Both the position numbers and the translations under genes were made by a program. From Paralithodes platypus (Eukaryota; Arthropoda; Malacostraca; Decapoda; Lithodidae), in assembly GCA_032716605.1 (NCBI GenBank), contig CM064571.1:11166405-11230404 (forward strand): 64,000 bases of DNA, given 5' to 3'. Below are positions 42,390-53,537 of the stretch, piece after piece. The first letter of the stretch is position 1. Each line of letters opens with the position of its first letter. The notes under the pieces were generated by a model that was not told the DNA's origin, searched no databases, and saw only the letters and a list, made by a program, of their open reading frames with translations.

Positions 42390-44160
42390 TTTCCATATTT
42401 TCCCAAGTCAAAGAACACACCATCGCATCAGTTGCCAATGCTCTCTTATCTGACGTTTTTCCCCACTTTGGCCTCCCACAAGGCTTACACAGAGATAACG
42501 TTTGGTTCAAAATCTCAAAACTTATGAGAGATGCCATCTGCCATTCCTTTTCCTACTGGCCTAACCGCAATTTAAACTGTGAATATAGCCACAAAACAGT
42601 CGTGAAGCAACTCTGCTGTTAGCTATTGGAACAGAAGATTGGCCTAGTCAAGTATGTATGATACATTGGCATTAAATTCTCTCTCGGAGACAACGATCAC
42701 CCCCACAAATTTGTATTCGGCATGACACACGTACTCGTGCCAAACCGCCATCTTGCCCAAGCCCCAATTCTGGGAAAATATTCTAATCCCATACTCACCA
42801 ACGTAAAATATGCGCTTGCTCCAACATCAAAATGCCATATCCTCAAACCCCCCCCCCCCGCCAAAGAATAATCCTTGCAAACTAGGAGTCGTTAACCAAT
42901 ACTTCAATAATACATGCCATCCAAAATTTCTAGGCCCCTTCACTATTTAACACACATTCAAAATTGCTTTCAAGTTATTGTAAACTACCAAGAAAAAGAC
43001 AGAATATACCGAAATAGGCATGTCCGCTGAATAACCAAGACAACCAACTCTTTCTCTCTCAAAAACACCAGTCCAACTCAACCCAAAAACCACACCATAA
43101 CCTCCCCCACCCTGAACCAACCCAACAACAACCTTGTCATCCCTCCCCATGGGTCAAAGGTCATCTTATGTCAACCAACCATCACAGCAAGCACGGCTGT
43201 ACCTCGTCGCCCCAGCCAGTTCTGTGCCTCAACCCCTACACCATTGCAGCAATGGTGTACATTCGCTCCTTCTTCTGGCACCCTGCCACAGGTCGTGAGA
43301 AGAGATTGGGACATCCTACACAACTCTTCAACATCCTGAGAGTCTACCCCCAATCCAACACTCTCACACTCATTCACAAACCATTGATACCCAACGAGGC
43401 AACGAAACTGTGGTAGTTCAACCTATAACATCTAAAACTCATCAACTGAACTGGAAACAACAAGACATACAGACTCCAGCTACAAGGTTGTGACATTTAT
43501 GTAAGTGGGGGAAGTATTATGAAGTATTCTACAACTTCCAAGCGCATCGCCAGCCTACAAGTTGCCACCTCACCACCTATTCAATCTACTTCCCTCACTA
43601 TCCACCGGCACAAGCACAGTCCCATTCCATTCAGCCAAGCTCTACGAATCAGCAGTGGGCCACTAGAAAACGAGGACAATACCTGGAGAGGCCATATTCT
43701 CTACCTGTACTACCACCTCCACTGCTATTAATTCCCTATACCCTGTATCTCCAGAGAAAAAAGGGCCTAATTTCATCGAGATGCTAGGGGTCCAGTTAGT
43801 CTCTCCTTCCCCGGAAGCTCACCCTCAGCAAGAGACACCAAAAAAAGGTACAGGACTGGATGCAGAGATTGTTCGGCAGGTAGACTGATTCTTACCAAGG
43901 CATTCCTACCAAAGGTAACTTGCTGAATACTCAAAACAAGGCTCCGGTGCATCCTTTGAAAGAAGATCCATTGCATCCTCTGAATGGTTTAGGCTTGATG
44001 CATCTTTCAAGCTTTCCTAAAAAATTGCGACATCCAAACTCTAGAAATTCGTCCTCTGAACTCTCACCCGGTGATGCATCTTCCGAACACCGCACCAACC
44101 CACCAACATAGCGAGGAAAAGTACCTCTTTCATCAAGCGTACCAACAGCCCAGCACAACA
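42390..44160 (+). pseudogene. Degenerate coding-like region, family not recognised
   Basis: Three stretches read like decayed protein. About 42390-42900: HFGLPQGLHRDNVWFKISKL, KFVFGMTHVLVPNRHLAQAP and LGVVNQYFNNTCHPKFLGPF. About 43020-43440: YTIAAMVYIRSFFWHPATG and LFNILRVYPQSNTLTLIHK. About 43520-43735: LQVATSPPIQSTSLTIHRHK. Each is broken by stops and at least two frame changes. The region is C-rich and poor in the local repeats. I cannot assign a family. It starts right where the family A endonuclease fragment ends, which may mark the insertion edge. Confidence 0.4.
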
Positions 44161-44206
44161 AATAAATGATAGCAAAGAATCCTTATATACTGTGACTGAG
44201 TACTTT

Positions 44207-44280
44207 GTTCTAGCAGAATTGATAGCACGCTCACGTGTGAATCTGATTGATCTGGGTTTGAACCCAGCCAAGGCAGACAT
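44207..44280 (+). repeat. tRNA-like sequence, probably a SINE head or tRNA relic
   Basis: GATAGCACGCTC resembles an A box and CTGGGTTTGAACCCAG forms a perfect T-arm with a B box. The 5' and 3' acceptor sides do not pair well, so I do not call a tRNA gene. Confidence 0.45.
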
Positions 44281-44876
44281 ATTTAGCGGGTATGGTTGTA
44301 CATCCTAGCGTGTTTCACATGCTTGCCTCCAGTTGGGGGACACCTTGACGATGTGAACAGACTAATAAGATACACGACGAAGATATTCCAACAGCTTTTT
44401 CTCTCTCCAACACTCCAACCTCTCTTAACACTCTTCAAAAAGTAGATACGAGGTGCTATTGTAAATGCTTATCACTCAATACCTTCACCTGACCTGACAC
44501 TCAGTTATGTTTCTTGTAAACGTATTCCAGTAAAACTCCGATCTTTCGAACTAATCAAGGGGAGAAGTCGGAACTCCTTCAGACTTCCGGAAATCAATGC
44601 GTAAGGAAAGAGGAAAGTGTAGATTATGGCGGAAGAAATATGAAAACCAATAAACAAATGTCAACATTTTTCTGCATGGAGCGCTGACACCCAATGGTAT
44701 TGTACGACTCTTTATAGTGAACCAAAAATGTTGAAAGCATGAGACCGCCGCCACTGGAAATCTTAATAACTCATGTTTAGTACTTTAGTTAATGTTTCTT
44801 ATGTTGGTGACTAATTTTTATAAATGTGAGAAGGTTTAGGGTAATTGAATGAGGATAATGTTTATGAAAAATAAAG
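44281..44876. other. Unassigned sequence
   Basis: No gene recognised. Confidence 0.45.
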
Positions 44877-44885
44877 ATCAGAATT

Positions 44886-45744
44886 CTATCTATCTATCTA
44901 TTGCCCGACGCCGCGATCCCCGAAGGTGTGGCCACGAACGAACCGCCCCCATGCACCTCTGTCCCCAGTCAGTCGACGCCCCTCCCCCAACCAGCACCGC
45001 CTTCGCTCATATACTTCCTCACTCCATCCTTCCACCTCTCTTTCGGTCTACCTCTCCCTCTCTGTCCTCCACCTCGCTCTCGTACACCCTCTCAGTCATT
45101 CTCTCGCTTTCCATACGTTCCATATGGCCGAACCATCTCAAGTTGTTCCCTTTCACACTTTCCAGCACATCTACCTCCACACCACACCTCCTTCTTACTT
45201 CCTCATTAGTCTGTCTATCCCTCCATGTAACTCCGCACGCACTTCTTAAGTAATTCATTTCCACTGCTCTCACTCTTGGTCTGAGACTCTCGACCAACGT
45301 CCATGCTTCGCTTCCGTAAGTCAGTGTCGGGATTACCACAATGTCATGCAAGGACTTCTTCACTTCCATACTGACCACCCTATTTCTTGTTACTGCTTTC
45401 AGCATTCCTACAACCCTCTTCCCCTGTTGTACCCTCTCACGCACTTCTTCATCCATAGTCCCATCTTTACTCAACACACTGCCCAGATACTTAAAAGAGT
45501 TGACGATCTCTATAGCCTGACCGTTCAGCTTCACCTCACACTCTGTGACTTCACCCCTTTCGAAGACCATAACCTTGCTCTTCCCTGCATTTACCTTCAA
45601 ATTCCGTTTTTCGTACACTGTTCCAAACTCATTTACCAGACCCTACAACTCCCATTCATTTTCACTCATCAGAACTGTATCATCCGCAAACAGCAGTATA
45701 GGTAGCTTCCACTCAATTCCCTCCCTTTTCAGCGATACACCAAC
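44886..45744 (-). mobile_element. LINE family H copy 3, 5'-truncated, with 9-bp TSD
   Basis: ATCAGAATT occurs at 44877-44885 and 45745-45753, directly flanking the insert. The copy contains the last ~250 codons of ORF2 and the TAGA-type tail. The main frame 45019-45618 has GKSKVMVFERGEVTECEVK, SFKYLGSVLSKDGTMDEEVR, LTYGSEAWTLVESLRPRVRA and SACGVTWRDRQ. Upstream, the FADDTVLM region is reached near 45680 in a shifted frame. Confidence 0.93.
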
Positions 45745-45753
45745 ATCAGAATT

Positions 45754-47468
45754 AATTATATTAAATAGACCAAACTTTCTGAAAAGATAAAGGAAGAATT
45801 TTTATTGACTCTTTTTCAGTTTGTGTATTGAAGTGTTGGAAGGACACTATTTGTTTTAATTCTATTACATTAGAAATTTAACAATGATTCCATAAAAACA
45901 ATACAAATTATTTATGGTAATTAATTAGGGAGATGTATCTCAAAACGATCAATATGAGAAATAAAAGTTAATGAATTATCAACTGTTTTATACGGCAAGA
46001 CGATACACGTATGTTATCACTCTGATTTAACCCACAATAATCTCTCTACATGCAAAGTATTATACATCCAAAGGTAGAACAAGACCCATACTATTATAAA
46101 ACTGGAAAAACAATCCAATAAAATCAAATTAGTGCATTGGAAATCAATACCTAGGAAATATTTGATAGTTTTTCCGAGTTTAAACCGTTATCATTTTGTA
46201 TGTTGAGTAATAAATTGTACTTATATATGAAATTAGAAGCATGTTTCACGCTCATTCCAAATGTGTCTTCGAAATTTGTTATCATCCATAGTTGTATGAA
46301 TAAAACAAATTGGTACGTGGCGTAGAAAAATGATACATGCATAACCAAAATATTCATTCTTCTTCACCAATTTTCAACAACAACAATTACGCTTAGTATA
46401 AAATCTCAATAGAAAGAAGTAAGGTTGATCTACAATCTTAACATAGCAAAACCCACAAGAAAATATATTATGATAGATGAAAGTGATGCCGACTGATTTT
46501 GTTTATGTTTTTTAAACATCCTTTCACTTTGCACCGTCATAAATTATAGTTTTCAGCATAGACAATCGGTTTGTATATATGAAATGGCAAGTATTTTTCA
46601 CGCACTTTCCAAACATGCAATCAGAATTTGTTTCTTGTCAATAGTATTTTTGTTATGAGTATAAGAGTACAAGTGTATATGCTCGCGATTCTTGGACCCA
46701 TATGACTGTACATCACTCCCGGTTTATTATGTTCTAAGATGTTGTATACCTATAACTTATAGGGACATGTATAGCTCATGGTATGAGGAAGAGAACAACA
46801 CAAACTCAAAGCCCCTACTTCTAATATTTGATTTTATACCATTATTAATACATAAGCAATCGTTGGACAAGAATTGTACCACTCGTAACGGTTTTATAGT
46901 GCAACGATTTATACTGTACACTGATATTAGCTTACGCTACATTATATAAAATGTAAAAAAGAATTCTAAGATATGAAGCTCTATCATATAGTATTTTAGA
47001 TACACTAACCCATAGTCCAGACGAAATATCTGCCATGTTTGATGGCATCGCTGAACACACTTTTTTCCTCTTCCTGCTTCACTGATACTGACGGCTCTCG
47101 CATTGTAAAGCTAACGGGAGGTTGGAGGTTGACTGAAAACAGTGTTGCTAAGGGTTTCATGCAGCATGTCACTACCAAAACTTATTGTAGCCCAATTTAT
47201 ACACAATTCAAGTATTCAGTTTTCATTCAATTGATTTCCAAAGTATCCAATATTTGAATCACATATCCGTGCATTTAGGGATACCCTTCACGAATACGCA
47301 AATCGCGGTTGGAAACATGAGAAGGTTAATATAAAATACATTGCACCTATATAAGGAAATTCTATTTAATGTAAGTGGCCTGAATAAATTGCCAGGTACT
47401 GTTGGCCTTTTATATGTAATAACGAGAAAGTGGACAAAATATTTTATGAACGTAAACTGTTTGCTCCT
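45754..47468. other. AT-rich sequence without recognised features
   Basis: Stops are frequent in all frames. No repeat shared with the rest of the window was noticed. Confidence 0.5.
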
Positions 47469-47675
47469 AGTCTATTCTCTGTAAGTAGGCGAGAAATCAT
47501 GACCTCTATCCTCTATAACTCAAAAAGGGCTAGAGCAAATTGGCTGTAAATTTCCACATATATTCCTTGGCTGACTTTTCCCAAATGATAGAAATATTAG
47601 CTCGATCACTCCAGTCATTTTTTAGTTACAGAGGTTAGAGGTCATGATTTCTTGCTTACTTACAGCGAATAGACT
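47469..47675. repeat. Q foldback: 207 bp with about 52-bp inverted ends
   Basis: The left end AGTCTATTCTCTGTAAGTAG and right end, inverted, AGTCTATTCGCTGTAAGTAA continue to match through GAAATCATGACCTCTA and CCTCTRTAACT (about 52 bp with few mismatches). The core GGGCTAGAGCAAATTGGCTGTAAAT is also found, diverged, at about 5655-5680 inside the hAT-like element. No clear target duplication. Confidence 0.7.
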
Positions 47676-48486
47676 GTAGTAGGTAAATATTGTATTTAAC
47701 CCATATAAGGACAGTTTTCTTTTTTATGGCTATTATTTGACGATTTTATTCATTTTAGAAATATCTTTGGGAGACAGAGGGATAATTGATAACTATGGTT
47801 TTGCTATTTTGGGTTGTAGAGGTAATACCTAAGCTGACAATATTGTTCTTATGTTAGTAGGACAAAAATGAAAATGAGTCACCCACACCGAAGAGATTAA
47901 TAACATAACTCGGTTATGTGTGTGTTTGTGTGTGTGTGGGTTTTTTTCTATGTGAATGAGGGAGACAAAAGGTAGAACTGCCTGTAGTGAGTGCCTCCCC
48001 CAGAGTTGAAAGAGTGACAGGGCCAAAATCAAGGGACGTTCAAGCTAAAATGCCTGGACACACGGAGTTTGAAGCAATGTAAGTCATAGGAAGAGGGAAA
48101 GACTGATTCTGGGAGAGAGTTATAGAGCTCAGCACTTGAATAGAAGAAAGTTTGAAACTAGTGTTTCACTCCTGGGTTGGAGGGTGTACAGAGTAGGGGT
48201 GGGATTGTTTTGCAAGGCGGGTACTACGTACCCTATGTAAAAGAGGTGGTATACACTAGGAAAGCTCCGAGGAACACTGATTATTGTAGTAGCGAGAGAG
48301 ATGCAACCTTGCGGCGAAGAGAGAGAGATTGCAAGGAGTTGGTGAATGGATGGGAGTTAATGATACGAAAGGCTTTCCTTTCTACTTTGTCTAGGAGTGT
48401 GGTGTGAGAGGATCCTCCCCACATATGTGAACAATACTCTATACAAGGACGCAGTGTCCCCCTGTACAGAGCAAGAAGCTGCGCAG

Positions 48487-48940
48487 GGAAGTGTGGTGGA
48501 GTGGTCTTGCCATTGGCCTGGCCATCCAATGGTCCCGGGTTCGAGTCCCGATATATCAAAGGGAAGATATTATTGGGATGGAATTTGTGCTGTACCTAGT
48601 ATCAGTGCATTACCACAAAGCTCACCGAAACGTAAAAAAAATACCCTCATTGTTCCCTGATTAAATAGCACTGTATGAATATTCTCATATTCAAAATATG
48701 CTACAGGGGGGCAATGCCTAGTGAGTTAATTGCTCAATAGGTGGCGTTCTGAGAGTGAGGGTCCGAGTGTAGGTGGTGAGGCGGTGAAGAACGAAGGCAG
48801 AGCAGCTTCAGAGATGGGGCTGCTTCAAGCTGTGAGTTGAACTCTATTGCTCCACGTGTCTCACTCCTTAGACTGGATATGCATGCTCTCAGCCTATGCC
48901 CGAGAGGGTGTAGTTGGAGTATAAAAAAACAAAAAAATTG
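48487..48940 (+). mobile_element. SINE D copy 1, full length with tRNA-like head
   Basis: The head (48487-48560) can fold as a tRNA-like sequence: TGGTGGAGTGG matches an A box, CATTGG/CCAATG makes an anticodon-like stem, and GGGTTCGAGTCCCG is a perfect B box/T-arm. The body follows with ATACCCTCATTGTTCCCTGA, CAATAGGTGGCGTTCTGAGA and AGATGGGGCTGCTTCAAGC, ending GTAGTTGGAGTATAAAAAAAC. The flanks are continuous family A sequence (compare 8320-8370), so it inserted into LINE copy 4. Confidence 0.88.
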
Positions 48941-50110
48941 AGGCGGTTGAGCACACCCAGCTTTTGGGAGGCTGCCTTAGCAAGACTGGCAATATGGTCC
49001 TTCCAAGAGAGAGCAGAAGAAAAAAAAGAGACCGAGAATATTGAGAGAAGATGAAGGATTGATTTTTGTATTGTTGAAGAATAGGGGATAGTCCTCTGGA
49101 GGTTCCAGACGGGTAGTAAGATGGATAAATTGAGTCTTGGAAGCATTAAATGCAACAAGGTTTTCTCTACCCCATTTGGAAATAGTAGCTAGATCAGAAG
49201 ATAGTTGTTCTATGGCTTCATTAAGTTTGATTTTGAGGGACTGCTGGCGGGGGCGATCTGGAAAACTAATTGAGTAGTGTAAGGTAGAGTCGTCAGCGTA
49301 TGTGGATGGGAGTGGATGTACAGTTGAGAAGATCATTTATGAAAATTAGAAAGAGAATAGGAGATAGGACGGAACCCTGAGAAACACCAGAGTTGATAGG
49401 ATGAGGAAGTGAGCGATGGCCATCCACAACCGCAGCTATGGAAGGGCCGGAAAGGAAATTAGAGATAAAGGCACAGATGGAGGGATAGAAACCGAAGGAG
49501 GGTAGTTTAGAAATTAAAGATTTGTGACAGACTCTATCGAAGGCCTTCGATATGTCTAGCGCAACCGAAAAAGTCTCACTGAAGTCCCGAAAGGAGGATG
49601 ACCAAGAGTTAGTAAGATATGAAAGAAGATCACCAATAGATCGACCCTTAAGGAAGCCATACTGGCGATGTAAGAGTAGATTATGAGAAGAGAAATGCTT
49701 AAGAAATTTGGAAACAAGAATAGTTGAAAAAAACTTTAGAGATACAAGAGATGAGAGCAATTGGATGATAGTTGGAGGGTTGAGAGCGGTCACGCTTCTT
49801 TGGGACAGGTTGAATGAGAGCAAACTTCCAGCAAGAAGGGAAGACGTTAGAGGAGAGACAGAGACGAAAGAGTTTGCCTAGGCAGAGGGTCAGCACCGAA
49901 GCACAGTTTTATAGTACAACAGTAGGAACACCGTCCGGACCGTAGGCCTTCTTAGTATTAAGGCCAGAGAGGGTGAAAAGTACATCTTTAGAAGAGATTA
50001 GGATATTAGGCATAAGTACTAGAGAGGGGGGTGGAGAGGGAGGAATAGCAACGGAATCATCCAAGGTGGAGTTTCTAGCAAAATTTCAGCTCTGGCAGAG
50101 GAAGAAGTAA
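48941..50110 (-). pseudogene. Family A copy 4 reverse transcriptase, fragmented
   Basis: Frames 48889-49158, 48977-49336, 49293-49823 and 49699-49896 tile the RT with three or more frameshifts. Blocks present are NYHPIALIS (NYRP with Arg to His), LDISKAFDRVCHKSL, SGVSQGSVLSP (Pro to Ser in motif B) and TYADDSTLHYS. The TAA at 49909-49911 is in the same position as the stop in copy 1. Confidence 0.85.
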
Positions 50111-50121
50111 TGGTTGTACCA

Positions 50122-51105
50122 TCAGACGGGAGGGAAAGACAAGGAAGAAAAATTGTTGGAGAGGTTTTTGGCTAGATGCCAGAAAGCTTGGAAAGAGCTC
50201 GAGTTGGATAGTTCAGTGCATTTATTATTGATGAAAGCGTGCTTGGCAAGTCGAAGAACAGATTTGGCTTGATTCCGGGCAGAGATATAGGAAGAATGAG
50301 ATTCTAGAATTTTAAGGCGTCGGTACCGTTTGAATGCTTCCTCCTTGTTGTGGACAGCAGTAGAACAAGCGTCAGCAAACCAAGATATTTTTGCATTAGC
50401 CTCCATGCCCGAGAGGATTACCTCGGTAATGCGTTCAGCACTCTCTGAGGAAGTCATTCCATGGGAAATCAAAGAAGTACTGCCGGAGAGCCTCCCAGTC
50501 GGCAGCGCCAAAGTGCCAAAAGCGCCGCAGGCTGGGAGGATCGGGTGGCCGTAATGAAGAGATAGGAGAGGTGACGGAGTTAATTTATGGTCGGAGGAGC
50601 CCAAAGGAGAGAAAAGATTGACAGTATAAGAAGAAGGGATAGAAGTCAGAAATAAGTCAAGAATGTTGGGCCGATCTCCGAAGCGATCCGGGATACGGGT
50701 GGGTTGCTGGACCAGCTGCTCTAGGTCATTTATGATAAAAAAGACGTAGGCTTCTTCACCAGGTTGGTCAGTAGTGTGAGAGGAGAACCATTGGCGGTGG
50801 TGAACGTTGAAATCTCCTAAGCTGGAGATTTCAGAGAAGGGAGAGATGGATAGAATATGTTCCACTTTAGAGTTTAGATAGTCGAAGAATTTGGGAATGT
50901 TGGTAGAGTTAGGGGAAAGATAGACAGCACAGAAATATTTCGTATGAGAATGATAGGATAGTTTGAGCCTTAAAGTTGAGAATTCAGAGGAGTTGAAATC
51001 GGAACAAGTAAGTTTGTTGTGCACGTATGCACAACATCCGCTTTTGGCTCTGAAACTAGGAGAGAGAAAGTAGGAGGATACAGAGAAGGGGTTGCTGGCA
51101 GTTGT
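50122..51105 (-). pseudogene. Family A copy 4 endonuclease and linker
   Basis: The frame covers [60 protein letters not shown] and GSSDHKL, then the linker [18 protein letters not shown]. The GDFN and SDH blocks are intact. The first ~45 residues of the long ORF (51234 downward, ending in a run of Thr) come from the inserted 406-bp element, not from family A. Confidence 0.82.
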
Positions 51106-51511
51106 TGTTGTTGTTGTTCCCCCAGCTGCCTGGCCGAACAACCCCAAGGCCCCGAGCACGGCCAAGGGCATAACCGAGCGCCCCCACAGAACCCTCCCTG
51201 CCGACCACAACAAAGCCTGGGTGACCGAAGCCACTCCATGGCAGGGAGCCGAGGAGGGTGCGGAAACGCCCGGGAAACCAAAGCCCCACCCAGGGCCCTG
51301 TGCCCCTCAGCAATCATGAAGAGAAAGTTGAGGGGCAAGAGAAAAATGTGACGCTTTGGCTTCCAATCTTGGTAGATTGGGAGGTCAATCCACGGAAGAG
51401 ACGCCGTCACTCGAGATCTAGAAAATATATAAGTAAAAGGAACAGTCAGAGTAAGCTATGGGTATGGCAGAGGTCGCTCAGTTCTCACTCTGATAGACCA
51501 GCCCATCACCA
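51106..51511 (-). mobile_element. GC-rich 406-bp retro-insert with 13-bp TSD and (CAA)n tail
   Basis: TGCTGGCAGTTGT is present at 51093-51105 and 51512-51524, a perfect 13-bp direct repeat absent as a pair in copy 1 of family A. On the minus strand the insert ends in CAA repeats, so it is a retroposed sequence in minus orientation. It begins TATCAGAGTGAGAACTGAGC and becomes GC-rich toward the tail. I see no tRNA box. It could be a SINE, a 5'-truncated LINE 3' end or a processed transcript. Single copy in this window. Confidence 0.82.
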
Positions 51512-51524
51512 TGCTGGCAGTTGT

Positions 51525-52023
51525 CTCAGATACCTGGGTTTCGGTGAGGAAAAGAGGAGCAGGTTTGTAGGAGGAGAGATGGTGTTCGACTGAGTGAAAA
51601 TTATAGGAAAGGCCGCGAATATTGCAAAAGTTGATAGTAAGAGTGACAGGCCGTGGTCCAGAGCATTTAGAGGGGTAGTCAGGGGAATGTCGGGCAGGTG
51701 TGGGGGCATTTATGCCCCTCCCTTCCCTCCGCCCCCCCCCCCCCCCCCCCCCCCCCCTGGGGACTCCGAGGCTGGGCCTGTGTTCATCGTTTTTTAATAT
51801 TCTATTTTGTGGAAGGAGGAAGTGTGGTGTGCATGTTAAGTGTAGTGAAGTAGACAGGAGGAGGAGGTGTGTGTGAGAGCAGGTTGGACTACTCTCAGTG
51901 TAAGTGAGGCACATAGGGAATCAGTAAGAGAGGCCAAGCAAATGAAACAGGAGTTCCAGCGACTCTTTATCAAATGTCTACAGCCTCTCCTGGGTATAGC
52001 CCTGTTCGATTGGTGCCTACAAT
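51525..52023 (-). pseudogene. Family A copy 4 5' leader and endonuclease start
   Basis: The frame 51456-51914 carries [20 protein letters not shown] and FLTETQVS, the first endonuclease blocks, preceded by a Gly-rich run from the C-homopolymer at 51728-51758. The leader to 52023 matches the leader of copy 1 (11030-11191). Confidence 0.8.
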
Positions 52024-52275
52024 CTACCCCCATTAAAGGAAAGTGATGTGGGTACCATGTAAGTAGGTAGATGAGTACCATGTGAATAGGTGTGATAGTA
52101 TGTAAATTGGTAGATACAGTTCTTGGTTGATTATAGACTGGTAGATACATCTGGTTGACTCACTTATTGCATTGGTGGAATAGGTAGATATAAATATATG
52201 TAAATATGCCTCCACCACTCCCTATTCACCATAAATAGTAATGATTATTAATAATATTATTTTTTATTTTTTTTT
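52024..52275. other. Unassigned spacer with short GTAGAT motifs
   Basis: GGTAGAT recurs irregularly (about 52067-52195). No gene. Confidence 0.45.
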
Positions 52276-52393
52276 GTCACTGGGGGTAAGGGAATAGAAT
52301 ATGCCCCACGTGCCTCCTGCGCGTCATAAAAGGAGACTAAAGAGGTTGGGTCGGTGGGCTTGCGACCCCCACCCATGAAAAATACTTACTGCA

Positions 52394-53496
52394 ATGATGA
52401 ACGAACGAACAGCGTCGGATATGGACGGACCTAATGTTGACGAACCCCGACCTACCATGGACAATCTTAGAATAGCGACTAGGAATGTAAAAGGCTTGAA
52501 TGATGACACAAAAGAGAGAGAGGTCCTGGAAGTGTTAGTGAATGCCAGGCTGAATGTATGTGGAATGGCTGAAACCAAATGGAGGGGTACAGATGTGAGA
52601 GAGTGGGAGTGTGGAATGGGTGTGTGTGCTGGAGTGAGTCAAGGCGTAGCGAAAGAAGGTGTGTTTGTTTGTAAGTAACAAATGGAAGGAGCATGTAAGA
52701 TACTATGGGTCTGTGGGTTCAAGGATTGTGTGGGTGAGAATGAAAATTAATATACAAACGTGGTTGGTTGTGTGTGTGTATGCTCCGACAGGATAACACT
52801 GTAAGTGAGAAAGAGGAGTTCTGGATGAATGTGGAGACGTGCCTGGATAAGTTTTGCAAGAGCGAAAGAATATATCTGATTGGGAATATGAATAGAAAGG
52901 TGGGTGATAAGAAAGTTGATGGAGTGGTGGGAGGGTGGGGTGTACTGTCAGAGGTGAATGGGAATGGTAGTACACTTGTGAACTTATGTGTGGGGAGGAG
53001 GCTGTGGATAGCCAACACCTTTTTCTGACACAGAATGATACACTGGTACACATGGAAAGTGGTGTGGAGGAAGAAGGATGAGACAGTAGTGGAACGAAAG
53101 GCGCTGATTGATTATATATGTGTGGATGAACAAATGAAGAAATATGTGCTGAATGCTAGGGTGTATAGGGGTATTTGAGGGGGTCTGTCTGACCATTATG
53201 TAGTAGTAGCTAAAATTAGGATAACAAAAATGTGGGTGAGGAGAGCTGGAGGGAGGCGAGAGGAAGGTGGAATGGCGAGGAGGGTTGAGAAGTTGCATGA
53301 GGATGAAATCAAGGAAGAGTTCAGGAGAGCAGTAGAAAGACGACTAGGTAAGTTTGACCTGAAAGGTATGGAGGAAGTGGAGGAGGTGAGCACAGTGTTT
53401 AAGGAAGAGATCTATGCAGCATGTGAGGAAGTGTGTGGAGTAAGGAGAAGAGGGAGGGGAGTGAAGGGTACAGCATATGGTGGACAGAAGAGATAA
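52394..53496 (+). pseudogene. Family H copy 4 endonuclease region
   Basis: The frame 52394-52678 has NLRIATRNVKGLND and GMAETKWRGTD, the first endonuclease blocks. After a frame break near 52680, 52768-53028 reads EEFWMNVETCLDKF and LIGNMNRKVGD (the GDFN block, here GNMN). The DYI and LSDHYVV blocks lie near 53110-53200. 53230-53496 is the basic linker to the RT. GNMN in place of GDFN and in-frame stops indicate loss of function. Confidence 0.75.
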
Positions 53497-53537
53497 AAAT
53501 AGCTGTGGAAGACAAGAAGAAAGTGTATAGTTAGTGG

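Larger units (their letters stand above)
47941..52023 (-). mobile_element. LINE family A copy 4, near full length, with two nested insertions
   Basis: Minus strand, 5' end at 52023 (ATTGTAGGCACCAATCG), the same terminal point as copy 1, and 3' end near 47941 (CATAGAAAAAAA). Interrupted by SINE D copy 1 (48487-48940) and by a 406-bp GC-rich insert (51106-51511). Subtracting these leaves about 3.2 kb, close to copy 1. Coding frames are broken in many places. Confidence 0.88.

Noticed and set aside
42390..44160. Integrated large DNA virus gene
   Set aside because: Attractive in a crustacean-like genome, but no motif supports it and composition alone is not evidence. Left as unrecognised.
44207..44280. 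tRNA gene candidate
   Set aside because: A good T-arm but unpaired acceptor ends; kept only as a tRNA-like relic.
48487..48560. tRNA gene candidate
   Set aside because: The tRNA-like fold is the head of SINE D, is repeated at 55850/58780 and lacks a proper acceptor stem.
51019..51593. Plus-strand ORFs of 75-111 residues
   Set aside because: They are opposite-strand shadows over the GC-rich retro-insert and family A leader.
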